A stretch of DNA of 64,000 bases from Desmonostoc geniculatum HA4340-LM1 (GTDB taxonomy: Bacteria; Cyanobacteriota; Cyanobacteriia; Cyanobacteriales; Nostocaceae). The notes below the pieces were generated by a model. That model saw only the letters and a list, made by a program, of their open reading frames with translations. It searched no databases and was not told the DNA's origin. The translations under genes were made by a program, and so were the position numbers. Numbering within the stretch: position 1 is the first letter of the stretch; each line of letters starts with the position of its first letter. Location: positions 1-64,000 of the forward strand of contig JAHHHB010000012.1 of NCBI GenBank assembly GCA_019359545.1. Reading direction: 5' to 3'. Of this stretch, positions 9,112 through 18,621 are shown piece after piece.

Positions 9112-12100
9112 ATGGCAAATTCAGTTTTCAACTTATCTAACCTCAACGGCTCTAACGGCTTTAAAATCAATGGCATTCTCGCAGGTGATAACTCAGGCAT
9201 CTCTGTCAGCAGTGCGGGGGATATCAACGGCGACGGCTTCGACGACTTGCTTATCGGGGCAAAGCGTGCCGACCCCAACGGCTCTGACTCAGGGCAGAGC
9301 TACGTGGTGTTTGGCAAAAGCACAGGCTTTAGCACAGCCCTCAACCTCTCCACCCTCAACGGCTCCAACGGTTTTAAAATCAACGGCATTGCGGCAGGTG
9401 ACCAATTAGGCGTCTCTGTCAGCAGTGCGGGGGATGTCAACGGCGACGGCTTCGACGACCTGATTATCGGGGCTTCATTTGCCGACCCCAACGGCTTGAG
9501 TTCAGGGCAAAGCTACGTGGTATTTGGCAAAAGCACAGGCTTTAGCTCAACTCTTGACCTCTCCACCCTCAACGGCTCTAACGGCTTTAAAATCAACGGT
9601 ATTGCAGTAGGTGACCTCTCAGGTACCTTTGTCAGTAGTGCGGGGGATGTCAACGGGGATGGATTCGACGATGTGATTATCGGAGCAATATTTGCCGACC
9701 CCAACGGCACCAATTCAGGGCAGAGCTATGTGGTGTTTGGCAAAAGCACAGGTTTTAGCACCAACCTCGACCTCTCAACCCTCAATGGCTCTAACGGCTT
9801 TAAAATCAACGGCATTCTCGCAGGTGACAACTTAGGCAACTCTGTCAGAAGTGCGGGGGATATCAATAATGACGGCTTTGATGACTTGCTTATCGGGGCA
9901 AGGCGTGCTGACCCCAACGGTTCCGACTCGGGGCAGAGTTATGTGGTGTTTGGTAGTAGCGGTGGCTTTAGCGCGACCCTCAATCTCTCCACCCTCAACG
10001 GCTCTAACGGCTTCGCTATTAATGGCATCGCTCTGGGTGATTACTCAGGCAACTCTGTCAGTAGTGCGGGAGATATCAATGGCGACGGCTTTGATGACCT
10101 GATTATCGGAGCATCAAGCGCTGACCCGAACGGCTTCCAATCAGGGCAAAGCTACGTGGTGTTTGGTAAAAACACAGGTTTTAGCGCGACCCTCAATCTC
10201 TCCACCCTCAATGGTTCTAACGGCTTCGCTATCAACGGCATCGCTGCGTATGACTCCTCAGGTATCTCTGTCAGCAGTGCTGGGGATGTTAATGGCGATG
10301 GCTTCGACGACCTGATTATTGGGGCAACATTTGCCGATGCCAACGGGTCGAGTTCTGGGCAGAGCTACGTGGTGTTTGGCAAAAGCACAGGCTTTAGCGC
10401 GACCTTCAACCTCTCTACCCTCAACGGCTCTAACGGCTTTGCTATCAACGGTATTGCAGTGGAAGACTTCTCTGGCAACTCTGTTAGCAGTGCCGGGGAT
10501 GTCAACAATGATGGCTTCGATGACCTGATTATCGGGGCATTTGGGGCTGACCCCAATGGCTCTTCTTCAGGGCAGAGTTACGTGGTGTTTGGCAACGGCG
10601 CTCCTGTCCTTGACCTCAATGGCTTGGGCAGTAACTCTGTGGGGATTAATTTTAGCGCCACCTTTACTGATACTCCCGTCTCCATTGTCGATAACGACTT
10701 CATTCTGACGGACAACAACGCTACCCTAGCTGGTGCTACCATCACCATTACTAATCTCTTAAATGGTACAGCTGAAAGTCTGAGCGCTACTGCGATCGCC
10801 AACATTACCGCTACTTACAATCCCACCACAGGCATTCTTACTCTCAGTGGTACGGATACAATTGCCAATTACCGACAAGTCTTTGCCAGCCTTACTTATA
10901 ACAATACAGCTGGTTCTCCTAACACCACTAACCGGATAATTGAGTTTGTCGTCAATGACGGGCAAGCTTTCAGTAACACGAGTGCAGTGGCGACTACTAC
11001 CTTAGCTTTTAACGCCAATGGCAACCAAGCGCCAACTGCCATCAATGATGTCTTCAGCACTAGTGAAGATACAGTTGTCAATGGTAATGTACTAGTTGCC
11101 AATCCCACTACCCCCGACAGTGACCCGAACAACGACACTTTAACCGTGACACAGGTTAATGGCAATGGTGCGGGTGTAGGCAACCAGATTACTTTAACTT
11201 CTGGCGCTTTGCTAACTCTTAACAGCAATGGCAGTTTTGTCTACAACCCTAACGGTCAATTTGAATCTTTGGGTGTGGCAGCCACTGCCAGCGACAGTTT
11301 TACTTATACTATCAGTGATGGTAATGGCGGCACCAGCACAGCAACAGTCAATCTAACCATCAACGGTGTCAACGATGAAGCGACTATCACTGGCACAAGC
11401 ACCGCAGTCGTTACAGAAGATGCAACTACCCCAAATCTGACAGCTACCGATTCCCTTACCGTTAGTGATGTTGATGCAGGCCAAAGCTTATTCAACACCA
11501 CAGTCACTTCCGCCACAGGAAATCTCGGTAGCCTCAGCATTACCAGTGCGGGAGCTTACACTTATAGCGTTGCTAACAGTGCAGTACAGTCTCTTGGTGC
11601 TGGTCAAACTCAGACTGAAACCTTTACTGTTACCTCTATTGACGGTACAGCTAGCCGAAACATCATTGTCACCATCAACGGTGTTAATGATGTTGCGACT
11701 ATTACTGGCACAGCCACCGCATCTGTGACAGAAGATGCAACTACCCCAAATCTGACAGCTACCGATTCCCTTACCGTTAGTGATGTTGATGCAGGCCAAA
11801 GCTTATTCAACACCACAGTCACTTCCGCCACAGGAAATCTCGGTAGCCTCAGCATTACCAGTGCGGGAGCTTACACTTATAGCGTTGCTAACAGTGCAGT
11901 ACAGTCTCTTGGTGCTGGTCAAACTCAGACTGAAACCTTTACTGTTACCTCTATTGACGGTACAGCTAGCCGAAACATCATTGTCACCATCAACGGTGTT
12001 AATGATGCTGCGAGTATCACGGGCACAGCCACCGCAGTCATTACAGAAGATGCAACTACCCCAAATCTGACAGCCACAGGTTCCCTTACCGTTAGTGATG

Positions 12101-13764
12101 TCGATGCAGGTCAAAGCTTATTCAACACTACCGTCACTTCAGCTACAGGGAATCTCGGTAGCCTCAGCATTACCGCTGCTGGAGCTTACACTTATAGCGT
12201 TGCTAACAGTGCAGTACAGTCTCTCGGTGCTGGTCAAACTAAGACTGAAACCTTTACTGTTGACTCTGTTGACGGCACGGTGACTCAAGATATTGTCATC
12301 ACCATCAACGGTGTTAACGATGGAGCGACTATTACTGGCACAGCTACCGCAGTCGTTACAGAAGATGCAACTACCCCAAATCTGACAGCCACAGGTTCCC
12401 TTACCGTTAGTGATGTTGATGCAGGTCAAAACATCTTCAACACCACAGTCACTTCCGCTACAGGAAATCTCGGTAGTCTCAGCATTACCAGTGCGGGAGC
12501 TTACACTTATAGCGTTGCTAACAGTGCAGTACAGTCTCTCGGTGCCGGTCAAACTAAGACTGAAACCTTTACTGTTACCTCTGTTGACGGCACAGCTAGC
12601 CGAAACATCATTGTCACCATCAATGGTGTCAACGATGTTGCGACTATTACTGGCACAGCTACCGCAGTCGTTACAGAAGATGCAACTACCCCAAATCTGA
12701 CAGCTACTGGTTCCCTTACCGTTAGTGATGTTGATGCAGGTCAAAGCTTATTCAACACTACGGTCACTTCCGCTACAGGAAATCTCGGTAGTCTCAGCAT
12801 TACCAGTGCGGGAGCTTACACTTACAGCGTTGCTAACAGTGCCGTGCAGTTCTTAGGTGCTGGTCAAACTAAGACTGAAACCTTTACTGTTACCTCTGTT
12901 GACGGCACAGCTAGCCGAAACATTATTGTCACTATTAACGGTGTTAATGATGCACCAACAGTGAATAGTGCGATCGCAGATCGAACTACTGTTGAAAATA
13001 GTGTCTTCAACTTCACCGTTCCCGCTAACACCTTTGCTGATGTCGATACAAGCAACACCTTAACTTATACCGCCACCTTAGATAACGGTAACGCCTTACC
13101 TAGCTGGTTAACCTTCAATTCCAGTACTCGCATTTTTAGTGGCACACCTGCGGCTGCTAATGTGGGAACCATCAGCGTCAGACTTACAGCCAGAGACACG
13201 AGTAACGCAACTGTCAGTGATATTTTTAACCTGACAGTTACTCCCCTCAACTTGACGGGAACCGCGAACGCCAATAGCCTCACAGGCACAGCTAGCAACA
13301 ACATCATTGATGGATTAGCTGGTAACGATACCCTCAATGGTGGTGCAGGCAATGATACCCTTATTGGCGGTGCGGGTAATGATATCCTCACAGGTGGAAC
13401 TGGTGCCGATCAGTTCCTTTACAACACTTCTGCTGCCTTTACAACTTCTGCTGTGGGTGTAGATACAATTACTGATTTCAATCGTTCCCAAGGCGACAAA
13501 ATTGTACTGGATAAAACCACTTTCAATGCAATTACTTCTAATGCAGGAACGGGTTTTAGTAATGCCAGTGAGTTTGCTGTGATTAATTCAGACACGACAA
13601 TTTTACTGGGCATCACCACTGCGGAAATTATCTACAACTCTTCCAATGGAAAGTTGTTCTACAACCAAAATGGCATCTTGGTTGGTTTGGGGAGTGGGGG
13701 TCAATTTGCGACTTTGACTGGTGCGCCGAGTTTAATAGCTACTGACTTCATCATTCAAGCGTAG
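9112..13764 (+). CDS. Giant secreted FG-GAP / VCBS-type / RTX repeat protein
   Basis: 1550 residues; ATG at 9112 has AAGGA just upstream (a TTG at 9097 is rejected). Order of parts: seven 71-residue FG-GAP (integrin-alpha-like) repeats at about 13-509, each with a DxNxDGFDD calcium loop; a cadherin-like stretch at about 510-756; five 105-residue VCBS-type repeats at about 757-1281 (TEDATTPNLTA...NGVND); a putative Ig domain (PSWLTFNSSTRIFSGTPAAANVG) at about 1281-1378; RTX nonapeptides (GGAGNDTLIGGAGNDILTGG) at about 1395-1430; and a C-terminal domain typical of type I secretion substrates. There is no N-terminal signal peptide, as expected for type I export. Probably a calcium-binding surface or released adhesion/matrix protein. 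No secretion genes are adjacent. Confidence 0.88.
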   Translation: MANSVFNLSNLNGSNGFKINGILAGDNSGISVSSAGDINGDGFDDLLIGAKRADPNGSDSGQSYVVFGKSTGFSTALNLSTLNGSNGFKINGIAAGDQLGVSVSSAGDVNGDGFDDLIIGASFADPNGLSSGQSYVVFGKSTGFSSTLDLSTLNGSNGFKINGIAVGDLSGTFVSSAGDVNGDGFDDVIIGAIFADPNGTNSGQSYVVFGKSTGFSTNLDLSTLNGSNGFKINGILAGDNLGNSVRSAGDINNDGFDDLLIGARRADPNGSDSGQSYVVFGSSGGFSATLNLSTLNGSNGFAINGIALGDYSGNSVSSAGDINGDGFDDLIIGASSADPNGFQSGQSYVVFGKNTGFSATLNLSTLNGSNGFAINGIAAYDSSGISVSSAGDVNGDGFDDLIIGATFADANGSSSGQSYVVFGKSTGFSATFNLSTLNGSNGFAINGIAVEDFSGNSVSSAGDVNNDGFDDLIIGAFGADPNGSSSGQSYVVFGNGAPVLDLNGLGSNSVGINFSATFTDTPVSIVDNDFILTDNNATLAGATITITNLLNGTAESLSATAIANITATYNPTTGILTLSGTDTIANYRQVFASLTYNNTAGSPNTTNRIIEFVVNDGQAFSNTSAVATTTLAFNANGNQAPTAINDVFSTSEDTVVNGNVLVANPTTPDSDPNNDTLTVTQVNGNGAGVGNQITLTSGALLTLNSNGSFVYNPNGQFESLGVAATASDSFTYTISDGNGGTSTATVNLTINGVNDEATITGTSTAVVTEDATTPNLTATDSLTVSDVDAGQSLFNTTVTSATGNLGSLSITSAGAYTYSVANSAVQSLGAGQTQTETFTVTSIDGTASRNIIVTINGVNDVATITGTATASVTEDATTPNLTATDSLTVSDVDAGQSLFNTTVTSATGNLGSLSITSAGAYTYSVANSAVQSLGAGQTQTETFTVTSIDGTASRNIIVTINGVNDAASITGTATAVITEDATTPNLTATGSLTVSDVDAGQSLFNTTVTSATGNLGSLSITAAGAYTYSVANSAVQSLGAGQTKTETFTVDSVDGTVTQDIVITINGVNDGATITGTATAVVTEDATTPNLTATGSLTVSDVDAGQNIFNTTVTSATGNLGSLSITSAGAYTYSVANSAVQSLGAGQTKTETFTVTSVDGTASRNIIVTINGVNDVATITGTATAVVTEDATTPNLTATGSLTVSDVDAGQSLFNTTVTSATGNLGSLSITSAGAYTYSVANSAVQFLGAGQTKTETFTVTSVDGTASRNIIVTINGVNDAPTVNSAIADRTTVENSVFNFTVPANTFADVDTSNTLTYTATLDNGNALPSWLTFNSSTRIFSGTPAAANVGTISVRLTARDTSNATVSDIFNLTVTPLNLTGTANANSLTGTASNNIIDGLAGNDTLNGGAGNDTLIGGAGNDILTGGTGADQFLYNTSAAFTTSAVGVDTITDFNRSQGDKIVLDKTTFNAITSNAGTGFSNASEFAVINSDTTILLGITTAEIIYNSSNGKLFYNQNGILVGLGSGGQFATLTGAPSLIATDFIIQA
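9148..10638 (+). repeat. Seven tandem 213-bp units (FG-GAP repeats)
   Basis: Units start at 9148, 9361, 9574, 9787, 10000, 10213 and 10426, each exactly 213 bp (71 codons), with no length variation. They differ mainly by substitutions, and each begins with GGCTCTAACGGCTT-like sequence. Confidence 0.9.
11380..12954 (+). repeat. Five tandem 315-bp units (105-residue VCBS-type repeats)
   Basis: Units start at 11380, 11695, 12010, 12325 and 12640, each exactly 315 bp. Units 1 and 2 are almost identical over about 270 bp, pointing to recent duplication or gene conversion; units 4 and 5 are also very close. Confidence 0.9.
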
Positions 13765-13844
13765 CAAGAGGTTTAGTGTATGGGCTGGGTAAATATTTTA
13801 CCCAGTCTACTTTTCATTGAAAAGTTCTCGAAGTTGTCTCACCA

Positions 13845-14495
13845 CTATTGAACACATCCAACTCGCACCGCTGTAATTGCAGCCTCAGTGCGGTTCGTGA
13901 CTCCTAACTTATTTAGTACTTGGCTGACATGATGTCTAATGGTAGAAGGACTCAATTTCATCCGTTGAGCGATCGCTTCATTACTCAATCCTAAAGCCAA
14001 AAGTGTTAACACCTCTGCCTGTCGCTTGCTCAGTTCATATACAGGAGGGGATGATGGTTGAATCGGTTGCAGCAACGCCTGAATCACCTCTGCTGCCAAA
14101 ATAGATCTACCAATGGCAGCGCAACGTATAGCATCCGCTAACTCATCAATCGAGACACCCTTGAGCAAGTAGCCAATGGCTCCCGCTTGCATTGCTTTCT
14201 TTACCAAGCCCTTGTCTAGAAAACTGGTCAAAATTAAAACCTGAATTTGTGAGTATTTTTTGCGGATAACTCTTGTGACTTCCGCCCCATTCATCCCCAT
14301 CATCATCAAATCCATCAGCACTACATCTGGTTGCAAGTTTTCGCAAAGACGTACTGCTTCATCTCCATTACCCGCTTCCCCCACTAATTCAATGTCATCA
14401 AACGCCAGCAAGAGAAATTTAATACCTCCCCGCAAGATTTGATGATCGTCAACAGTTATGACCCGAATTGGTTTGACCAATTTATTTGTTTCCAT
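13845..14495 (-). CDS. NarL/FixJ-type response regulator (orphan)
   Basis: 216 residues. The receiver domain (about 10-125) has the acidic pair DD at 16-17 (TVDDH), the phosphoacceptor in VVLMDLMMMG (Asp about 61), LTSF (Thr about 89) and the Lys in YLLKG (about 111). The C-terminal LuxR-type helix-turn-helix (about 150-212) contains LSKRQAEVLTLLALGLSNEAIAQRM and STIRHHVSQVLNKLGVTNRTEA. It should be a phosphorylation-controlled transcription regulator. No histidine kinase is adjacent, so its partner is unknown. It converges on the giant repeat-protein gene, with 80 nt between them. Confidence 0.93.
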   Translation of the reverse strand: METNKLVKPIRVITVDDHQILRGGIKFLLLAFDDIELVGEAGNGDEAVRLCENLQPDVVLMDLMMMGMNGAEVTRVIRKKYSQIQVLILTSFLDKGLVKKAMQAGAIGYLLKGVSIDELADAIRCAAIGRSILAAEVIQALLQPIQPSSPPVYELSKRQAEVLTLLALGLSNEAIAQRMKLSPSTIRHHVSQVLNKLGVTNRTEAAITAVRVGCVQ

Positions 14496-14690
14496 ATTTA
14501 AATCCGGGCTTTTAATAGCATTTTTTTAATACATGGATATTATTTTCTATTATTCCATCGTTAATTTTTTAGACAAAATTCTTAATCTTTAATTTTTATT
14601 TGTTACTAACGAATAATATAAAAATTCACAATCATCAATTATAATGTGTCTTTTCTAAATTAAGTCAAGTTAAATAAATATAACTATATA

Positions 14691-14864
14691 GGACTTACGC
14701 ATTGACATAAAAGCAAAAATGGCAGATAGAGTTTTCAAAGCTTTTATCTAGGTTTTTCAATCATATTTTGGCGATCGCCAGCAATCAAAAGCAACCTCCA
14801 AAAGCCTGGAACAACGTATTTACGTTGATACACAAAATAGTTCTTTTGTACAGTGCGTAAGTCC
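14691..14864. mobile_element. MITE with GGACTTACGCA termini and TA target duplication
   Basis: A 174-bp element whose ends are inverted copies of GGACTTACGCAYTG (left GGACTTACGCATTGACA; right, read inward, GGACTTACGCACTGTACA). It is flanked by TA on both sides (14689-14690, 14865-14866), as for IS630/Tc1-mariner-type elements. There is no coding capacity, so movement would depend on a transposase elsewhere. Confidence 0.8.
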
Positions 14865-15049
14865 TAATTACTTATTCTCTTAAAGATTTATATCTGGCGA
14901 CAAATTAAGTGATATCACTTCAATAGTCTAGTAGAGTGGGTTACTGCTGAGGGTACGGCACCACATGAAGGTTTTGGTGCGTTAGGCTACGCCATAACAC
15001 ACCCTACTAGCGTCCTAACCGCAAAAAGTCAGTTACATCATGAGCTAAG

Positions 15050-15150
15050 GGACTTCCAGTTTAAAAAACATCCCATTGTAGGGGCGCACAGCTGTGCGCC
15101 CCTACAAACGTACAAATAATTTGGGACAATTTATTTTTTGGAAGTCTCTA
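15050..15150. repeat. Palindromic interspersed element, copy 1
   Basis: A short element with near-inverted ends (GACTTCCAG ... TTGGAAGTC) around a perfect core palindrome TGTAGGGGCGCACAGC / GCTGTGCGCCCCTACA (about 15076-15105). A second copy in the opposite orientation lies at about 56785-56888, sharing CATCCCATTG on one side of the core and ACAAATAATTTGGGA on the other. Confidence 0.75.
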
Positions 15151-15445
15151 AGTAAAATTAACGCATTTTAAGTGAGCGATCGCAATAGCGTTTGAACGCA
15201 CCCCAACTAATTGCAAGCAATATAACGTGAGTTCGATGGGTTGAAAAAGGCAAAAAGCTTGCTATGTATTGAAATCTCCTTATTCTCTCTGCGCCTCTCT
15301 TGCCTCGTGCGTGAAATAAATCATCCCGCAATTATGCAACGCCAAATGAGCTTACCCTTTCCCTTAGTTTGAAAGTTGCAATGGACACATTAAATATGTA
15401 CCTCATAACAGTATGTAGGATGAGCATTGCCCACCCTACTTTTTA

Positions 15446-17350
15446 CTAGAAGTTCTCGAAGTTAGCGATCGCCACTTTCATCTTATCCACCACCTCATCC
15501 ACAGATATAGTTCCCAATTCCCCAGAGGCACGAGTCCGGATACTCAAGGTATTACTTTCCACTTCCTTAGCTCCCACGACTGCCATCACAGGTATTTTAT
15601 CTTTCTCTGCGTTGCGAATGAGTTTACCCAAGCGATCGCCACTAGTATCCACCTCTGCACGGATACCCAATGCTTGCATCTTCGCTACCACATCTTTAGT
15701 AAAATCTAACTGTGCTTCACCCACGGGTAGTAATCTAGCTTGCACTGGCGCCAACCACAAGGGAAAATCCCCCGCATACTCTTCAATCAAAATCCCAATC
15801 AACCTTTCCAGCGAACCAAAAGGCGCACGGTGAATCATCACCGGACGTTTGCGAGAACCATCTTCAGCAACGTACTCTAACTCAAAACGTTCTGGCAAGT
15901 TGTAATCTACCTGCACAGTTCCCAATTGCCATTCCCGTTCTAGGGCATCACTGAAGATAAAATCGAGTTTCGGCCCATAAAAAGCCGCTTCTCCAATTCC
16001 CTCAAAGTGTTCCATCCCCAAGGTTTCAACTGCACGGCGAATCGCACCTTCAGCTTTATCCCAAACTTCATCGCTACCAATATACTTATCACTAGCTGGA
16101 TCGCGGAAACTCAGTCTAGCTTTAAAGTTCTTCAGTTGCAGTTTATTAAACACCGATAAAATCAAATCCACCACGCTGAGGAATTCGCTATCGAGTTGTT
16201 CTGGGGTGACGAACAAGTGAGAATCATCCACAGTAAAACCGCGCACCCGCGTTAAACCGCCTAATTCCCCCGATTGTTCGTAGCGATAAACAGTACCGAA
16301 TTCTGCCAAGCGCATCGGTAGTTCTCGATAGGAACGCAACTCACTCTTATATATTTGGATGTGGAAAGGGCAATTCATTGGCTTCATAACGAAGCCTTGT
16401 TCCTGCGCGGTTGCTTCTTCATCCTCCGCCATTAACGGGAACATATCTTCTTTATATTTTTGCCAATGTCCAGAGGTTTTAAATAAATCGACTTTGGCAA
16501 TGTGGGGCGTTACCACAGGTAAATAACCGCGTTTTAGTTGTTCCTGTTTGAGGAAGTCTTCTAAAAGACTCCGCAACAAAGTACCTTTGGGCGTCCACAA
16601 AGGTAAACCCGGTCCCACCAAGTCAGAAAATATAAATAATCCCAGTTCTTTACCGAGTTTCTTATGATCTCGCCGCAACGCTTCTTCTTTGCGTCGCTTA
16701 TACTCAGCAAGTTGTTCTGGACTTTCCCAAGCGGTAGCGTAGATGCGTTGTAGTTGGGCTTTGGTTTCATCGCCACGCCAATAAGCGCCAGCAACACTTT
16801 CTAATTCAATGGCTTTGGGGTTTAATTCACTAGTGTTTTCCACATGAGGCCCCGCACACAAATCCCACCATTCATTTCCCAGATGGTAAATCGTGATTGG
16901 TTCCTGTTTAATATCTGCGAGGATTTCTAACTTATAAGGTTCCTTAATTTCCTGAATCCGGCGTTCGGCTTCTTCGCGGCTGACTTCTTCCCGAATAACT
17001 GGTAACTTGCGATTGATAATCTTCACCATCTCTTTTTTGATGGCTTTGAGATCGTTTTCGCTAAATGGTTCTGGGTTGTCAAAGTCATAATAAAATCCGT
17101 TTTCAATCCAAGGACCAATTGTAACTTGCGCCTTGGGAAACAGCTTTTGTACTGCCATTGCCATTACATGGGAAGCAGTGTGGCGAATCTTTTTTAACTT
17201 CTCGGATTCGCTGGTACGCGGTAAATAAATTTTTTCAGGTTGTCCTGACTCTTCTGAAGGATTTGATGATAATTTTAGCGACATTGGCTGCTGAACCATT
17301 GGCGAAGTTATTACAAAAAGCGATCGATCTGAATCTGTAGGCTTATTCAA
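15446..17350 (-). CDS. thrS: Threonyl-tRNA synthetase
   Basis: A 634-residue class II synthetase charging tRNA-Thr. It lacks the N-terminal TGS domain, as is usual in cyanobacteria. The editing-domain signature RHTASHVMAMA at about 56-66 and the DLCAGPHVENT zinc/editing motif at about 160-170 are present. The catalytic core carries motif 2 (FGTVYRYEQSGELGGLTRVRGF), the zinc ligands in MKPMNCPFHIQ (Cys), DDSHLF (His) and MIHRAPFGSLERLIG (His, motif 3), then the C-terminal anticodon-binding domain. The true start may be the internal MVQQPMSLKL (about residue 18), since the first residues overlap sequence of little conservation. Neighbours are unrelated. Confidence 0.95.
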   Translation of the reverse strand: MNKPTDSDRSLFVITSPMVQQPMSLKLSSNPSEESGQPEKIYLPRTSESEKLKKIRHTASHVMAMAVQKLFPKAQVTIGPWIENGFYYDFDNPEPFSENDLKAIKKEMVKIINRKLPVIREEVSREEAERRIQEIKEPYKLEILADIKQEPITIYHLGNEWWDLCAGPHVENTSELNPKAIELESVAGAYWRGDETKAQLQRIYATAWESPEQLAEYKRRKEEALRRDHKKLGKELGLFIFSDLVGPGLPLWTPKGTLLRSLLEDFLKQEQLKRGYLPVVTPHIAKVDLFKTSGHWQKYKEDMFPLMAEDEEATAQEQGFVMKPMNCPFHIQIYKSELRSYRELPMRLAEFGTVYRYEQSGELGGLTRVRGFTVDDSHLFVTPEQLDSEFLSVVDLILSVFNKLQLKNFKARLSFRDPASDKYIGSDEVWDKAEGAIRRAVETLGMEHFEGIGEAAFYGPKLDFIFSDALEREWQLGTVQVDYNLPERFELEYVAEDGSRKRPVMIHRAPFGSLERLIGILIEEYAGDFPLWLAPVQARLLPVGEAQLDFTKDVVAKMQALGIRAEVDTSGDRLGKLIRNAEKDKIPVMAVVGAKEVESNTLSIRTRASGELGTISVDEVVDKMKVAIANFENF

Positions 17351-17354
17351 CTAT

Positions 17355-17480
17355 AACGGCATTGGGCATGGGGCATTGGAAGGGGCAGAGGGGCAGAGGG
17401 GCAGAGGGGATTGAACTTGGCACATTGAACTCTCCTCTGCTCCCCTGCTCCCCTGCTCCCATACCCAATCCCCTATCTAT
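17355..17480. repeat. Short tandem repeat block
   Basis: GGGGCAGA units (about 17378-17405) and CCCCTGCTC units (about 17437-17460), i.e. STRR-type tandem repeats, lying between thrS and the DUF2605 gene. Confidence 0.75.
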
Positions 17481-17667
17481 ACCTATAGACACCTTTCCAA
17501 AGGAACTGTACAAACCACATAGCAAAACCATATAATAAAAAGTGTAATTTTTGTTACAAAATATCAGATTTTCTCAATTTATTGCATGTCAGAGAAATAA
17601 GATAATTGTTAAGAATCGTGAATAACGTTAATATTAGCTAAGAAAGTTGAAAATATCCTTCTGATTT

Positions 17668-17985
17668 ATGCGAGACTCAAACTTACCAGGGACTCAGTTG
17701 CTGAAAGAGGTTTTAGAACCCCTGCTCGATGATTTTCAGTATTGGTTTACGCGATCGCGGGACTTACTCGAAAGCGAGCAACTCTCATTTATGAGCAACC
17801 AAGAGCAATCAGACTTGCTCTTGCGTGTCAAGCAAGCCCAAGAAGAACTAAACACCGCAAAAATGCTGTTTGCTGCTACTGACGGACAAGTAGGAATTGA
17901 TATGGCAACTTTAATGCCTTGGCATCAATTAGTAACGGAATGTTGGAATGTAGCAATGCGCTTTCGTCAAGCGCCTGAAGTCTAA
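17668..17985 (+). CDS. DUF2605 family protein
   Basis: A 105-residue helical, acidic soluble protein (LLKEVLEPLLDDFQYWFTRSRDLLESEQ...MPWHQLVTECWNVAMRFRQ). The pattern matches DUF2605, a family restricted to cyanobacteria. The function is unknown. In many cyanobacteria it is found beside a DUF2973 gene, as here, where the DUF2973 gene follows 306 nt downstream on the same strand. No signal peptide or catalytic motif is seen. Confidence 0.75.
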   Translation: MRDSNLPGTQLLKEVLEPLLDDFQYWFTRSRDLLESEQLSFMSNQEQSDLLLRVKQAQEELNTAKMLFAATDGQVGIDMATLMPWHQLVTECWNVAMRFRQAPEV

Positions 17986-18291
17986 GCAGCATCCGCTAAA
18001 CTTCTATGACTGCTTACCGATGTTGTCCATGCAAGACGGCATATTCAGCAGTTAAACAAATACTACAAAATTCTTAACATTTTCTTAAGTTTGTTTAGAT
18101 TAACAAAAGAATGTATCCTATGTTACCGTAAGTGAAATAACGGTTGACAGATCGCCCCATATCAATGCAAGCGCACGAACAGTGCGTTAAATATTTGTCC
18201 TAATTGTGAGCTTAAATGTGAGCCACAGTGTAGGTCAACCAAAACGTTACAAAATAAACTTTTAAAAATTGCTGCCCTGGAGGAAAATCCA

Positions 18292-18621
18292 ATGTTACAC
18301 CTGCTTTACATCTTTGCTTTTACAATCCTTGCATTTATAGCTGTAGGCAACTTAATTCGTAACCTGATTATGTTCAGTTTCGATCGGGAGCGAACTTACC
18401 CAACAAATTCCTCGCCAATGGGTAATCAAGGCAGTTTTGGTTATTACGCATCAAGAAAACAGTTGGTAGCACATCCAGAGTTATTAGATAGCGCGGGCAA
18501 TTTAATCAAAGAACCATTATTGGTGATGCGTTCAATTAACGTTGAAGATGCTCGTCAACATTTGGATGCACTTTATGAAGCATCTCCAGGGCACAAAAGT
18601 GAAAATTCAGAGGAAGCATAG
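18292..18621 (+). CDS. DUF2973 family membrane protein
   Basis: A 109-residue protein with one N-terminal transmembrane helix (LLYIFAFTILAFIAVGNLI, about 4-22), then a polar cytoplasmic or lumenal tail with FDRERTYP and a conserved HPELLD..GNLIKEPLLVMRS stretch. This corresponds to the cyanobacterial DUF2973 family. A strong GGAGG lies just before the ATG (18280-18284). The 306-nt upstream region is unusually long for cotranscription with the DUF2605 gene, so it may have its own promoter. Confidence 0.75.
   Translation: MLHLLYIFAFTILAFIAVGNLIRNLIMFSFDRERTYPTNSSPMGNQGSFGYYASRKQLVAHPELLDSAGNLIKEPLLVMRSINVEDARQHLDALYEASPGHKSENSEEA

Larger units (their letters stand above)
14496..15445. other. 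Long intergenic region rich in small repeats
   Basis: 950 bases without a convincing gene between the response regulator and thrS. It contains very AT-rich sequence (14500-14690), a MITE (14691-14864), a GTAGGGTGTG-type repeat near 14985-15005, the palindromic element at 15050-15150, and the inverted repeat GTAGGATG...CCACCCTAC near 15415-15440 just beyond the thrS stop. Confidence 0.6.

Noticed and set aside
9300-13619. Many minus-strand and out-of-frame open frames inside the giant repeat gene.
   Set aside because: They are repeated shadows of the internal DNA repeats, with the periodicity of the plus-strand gene.
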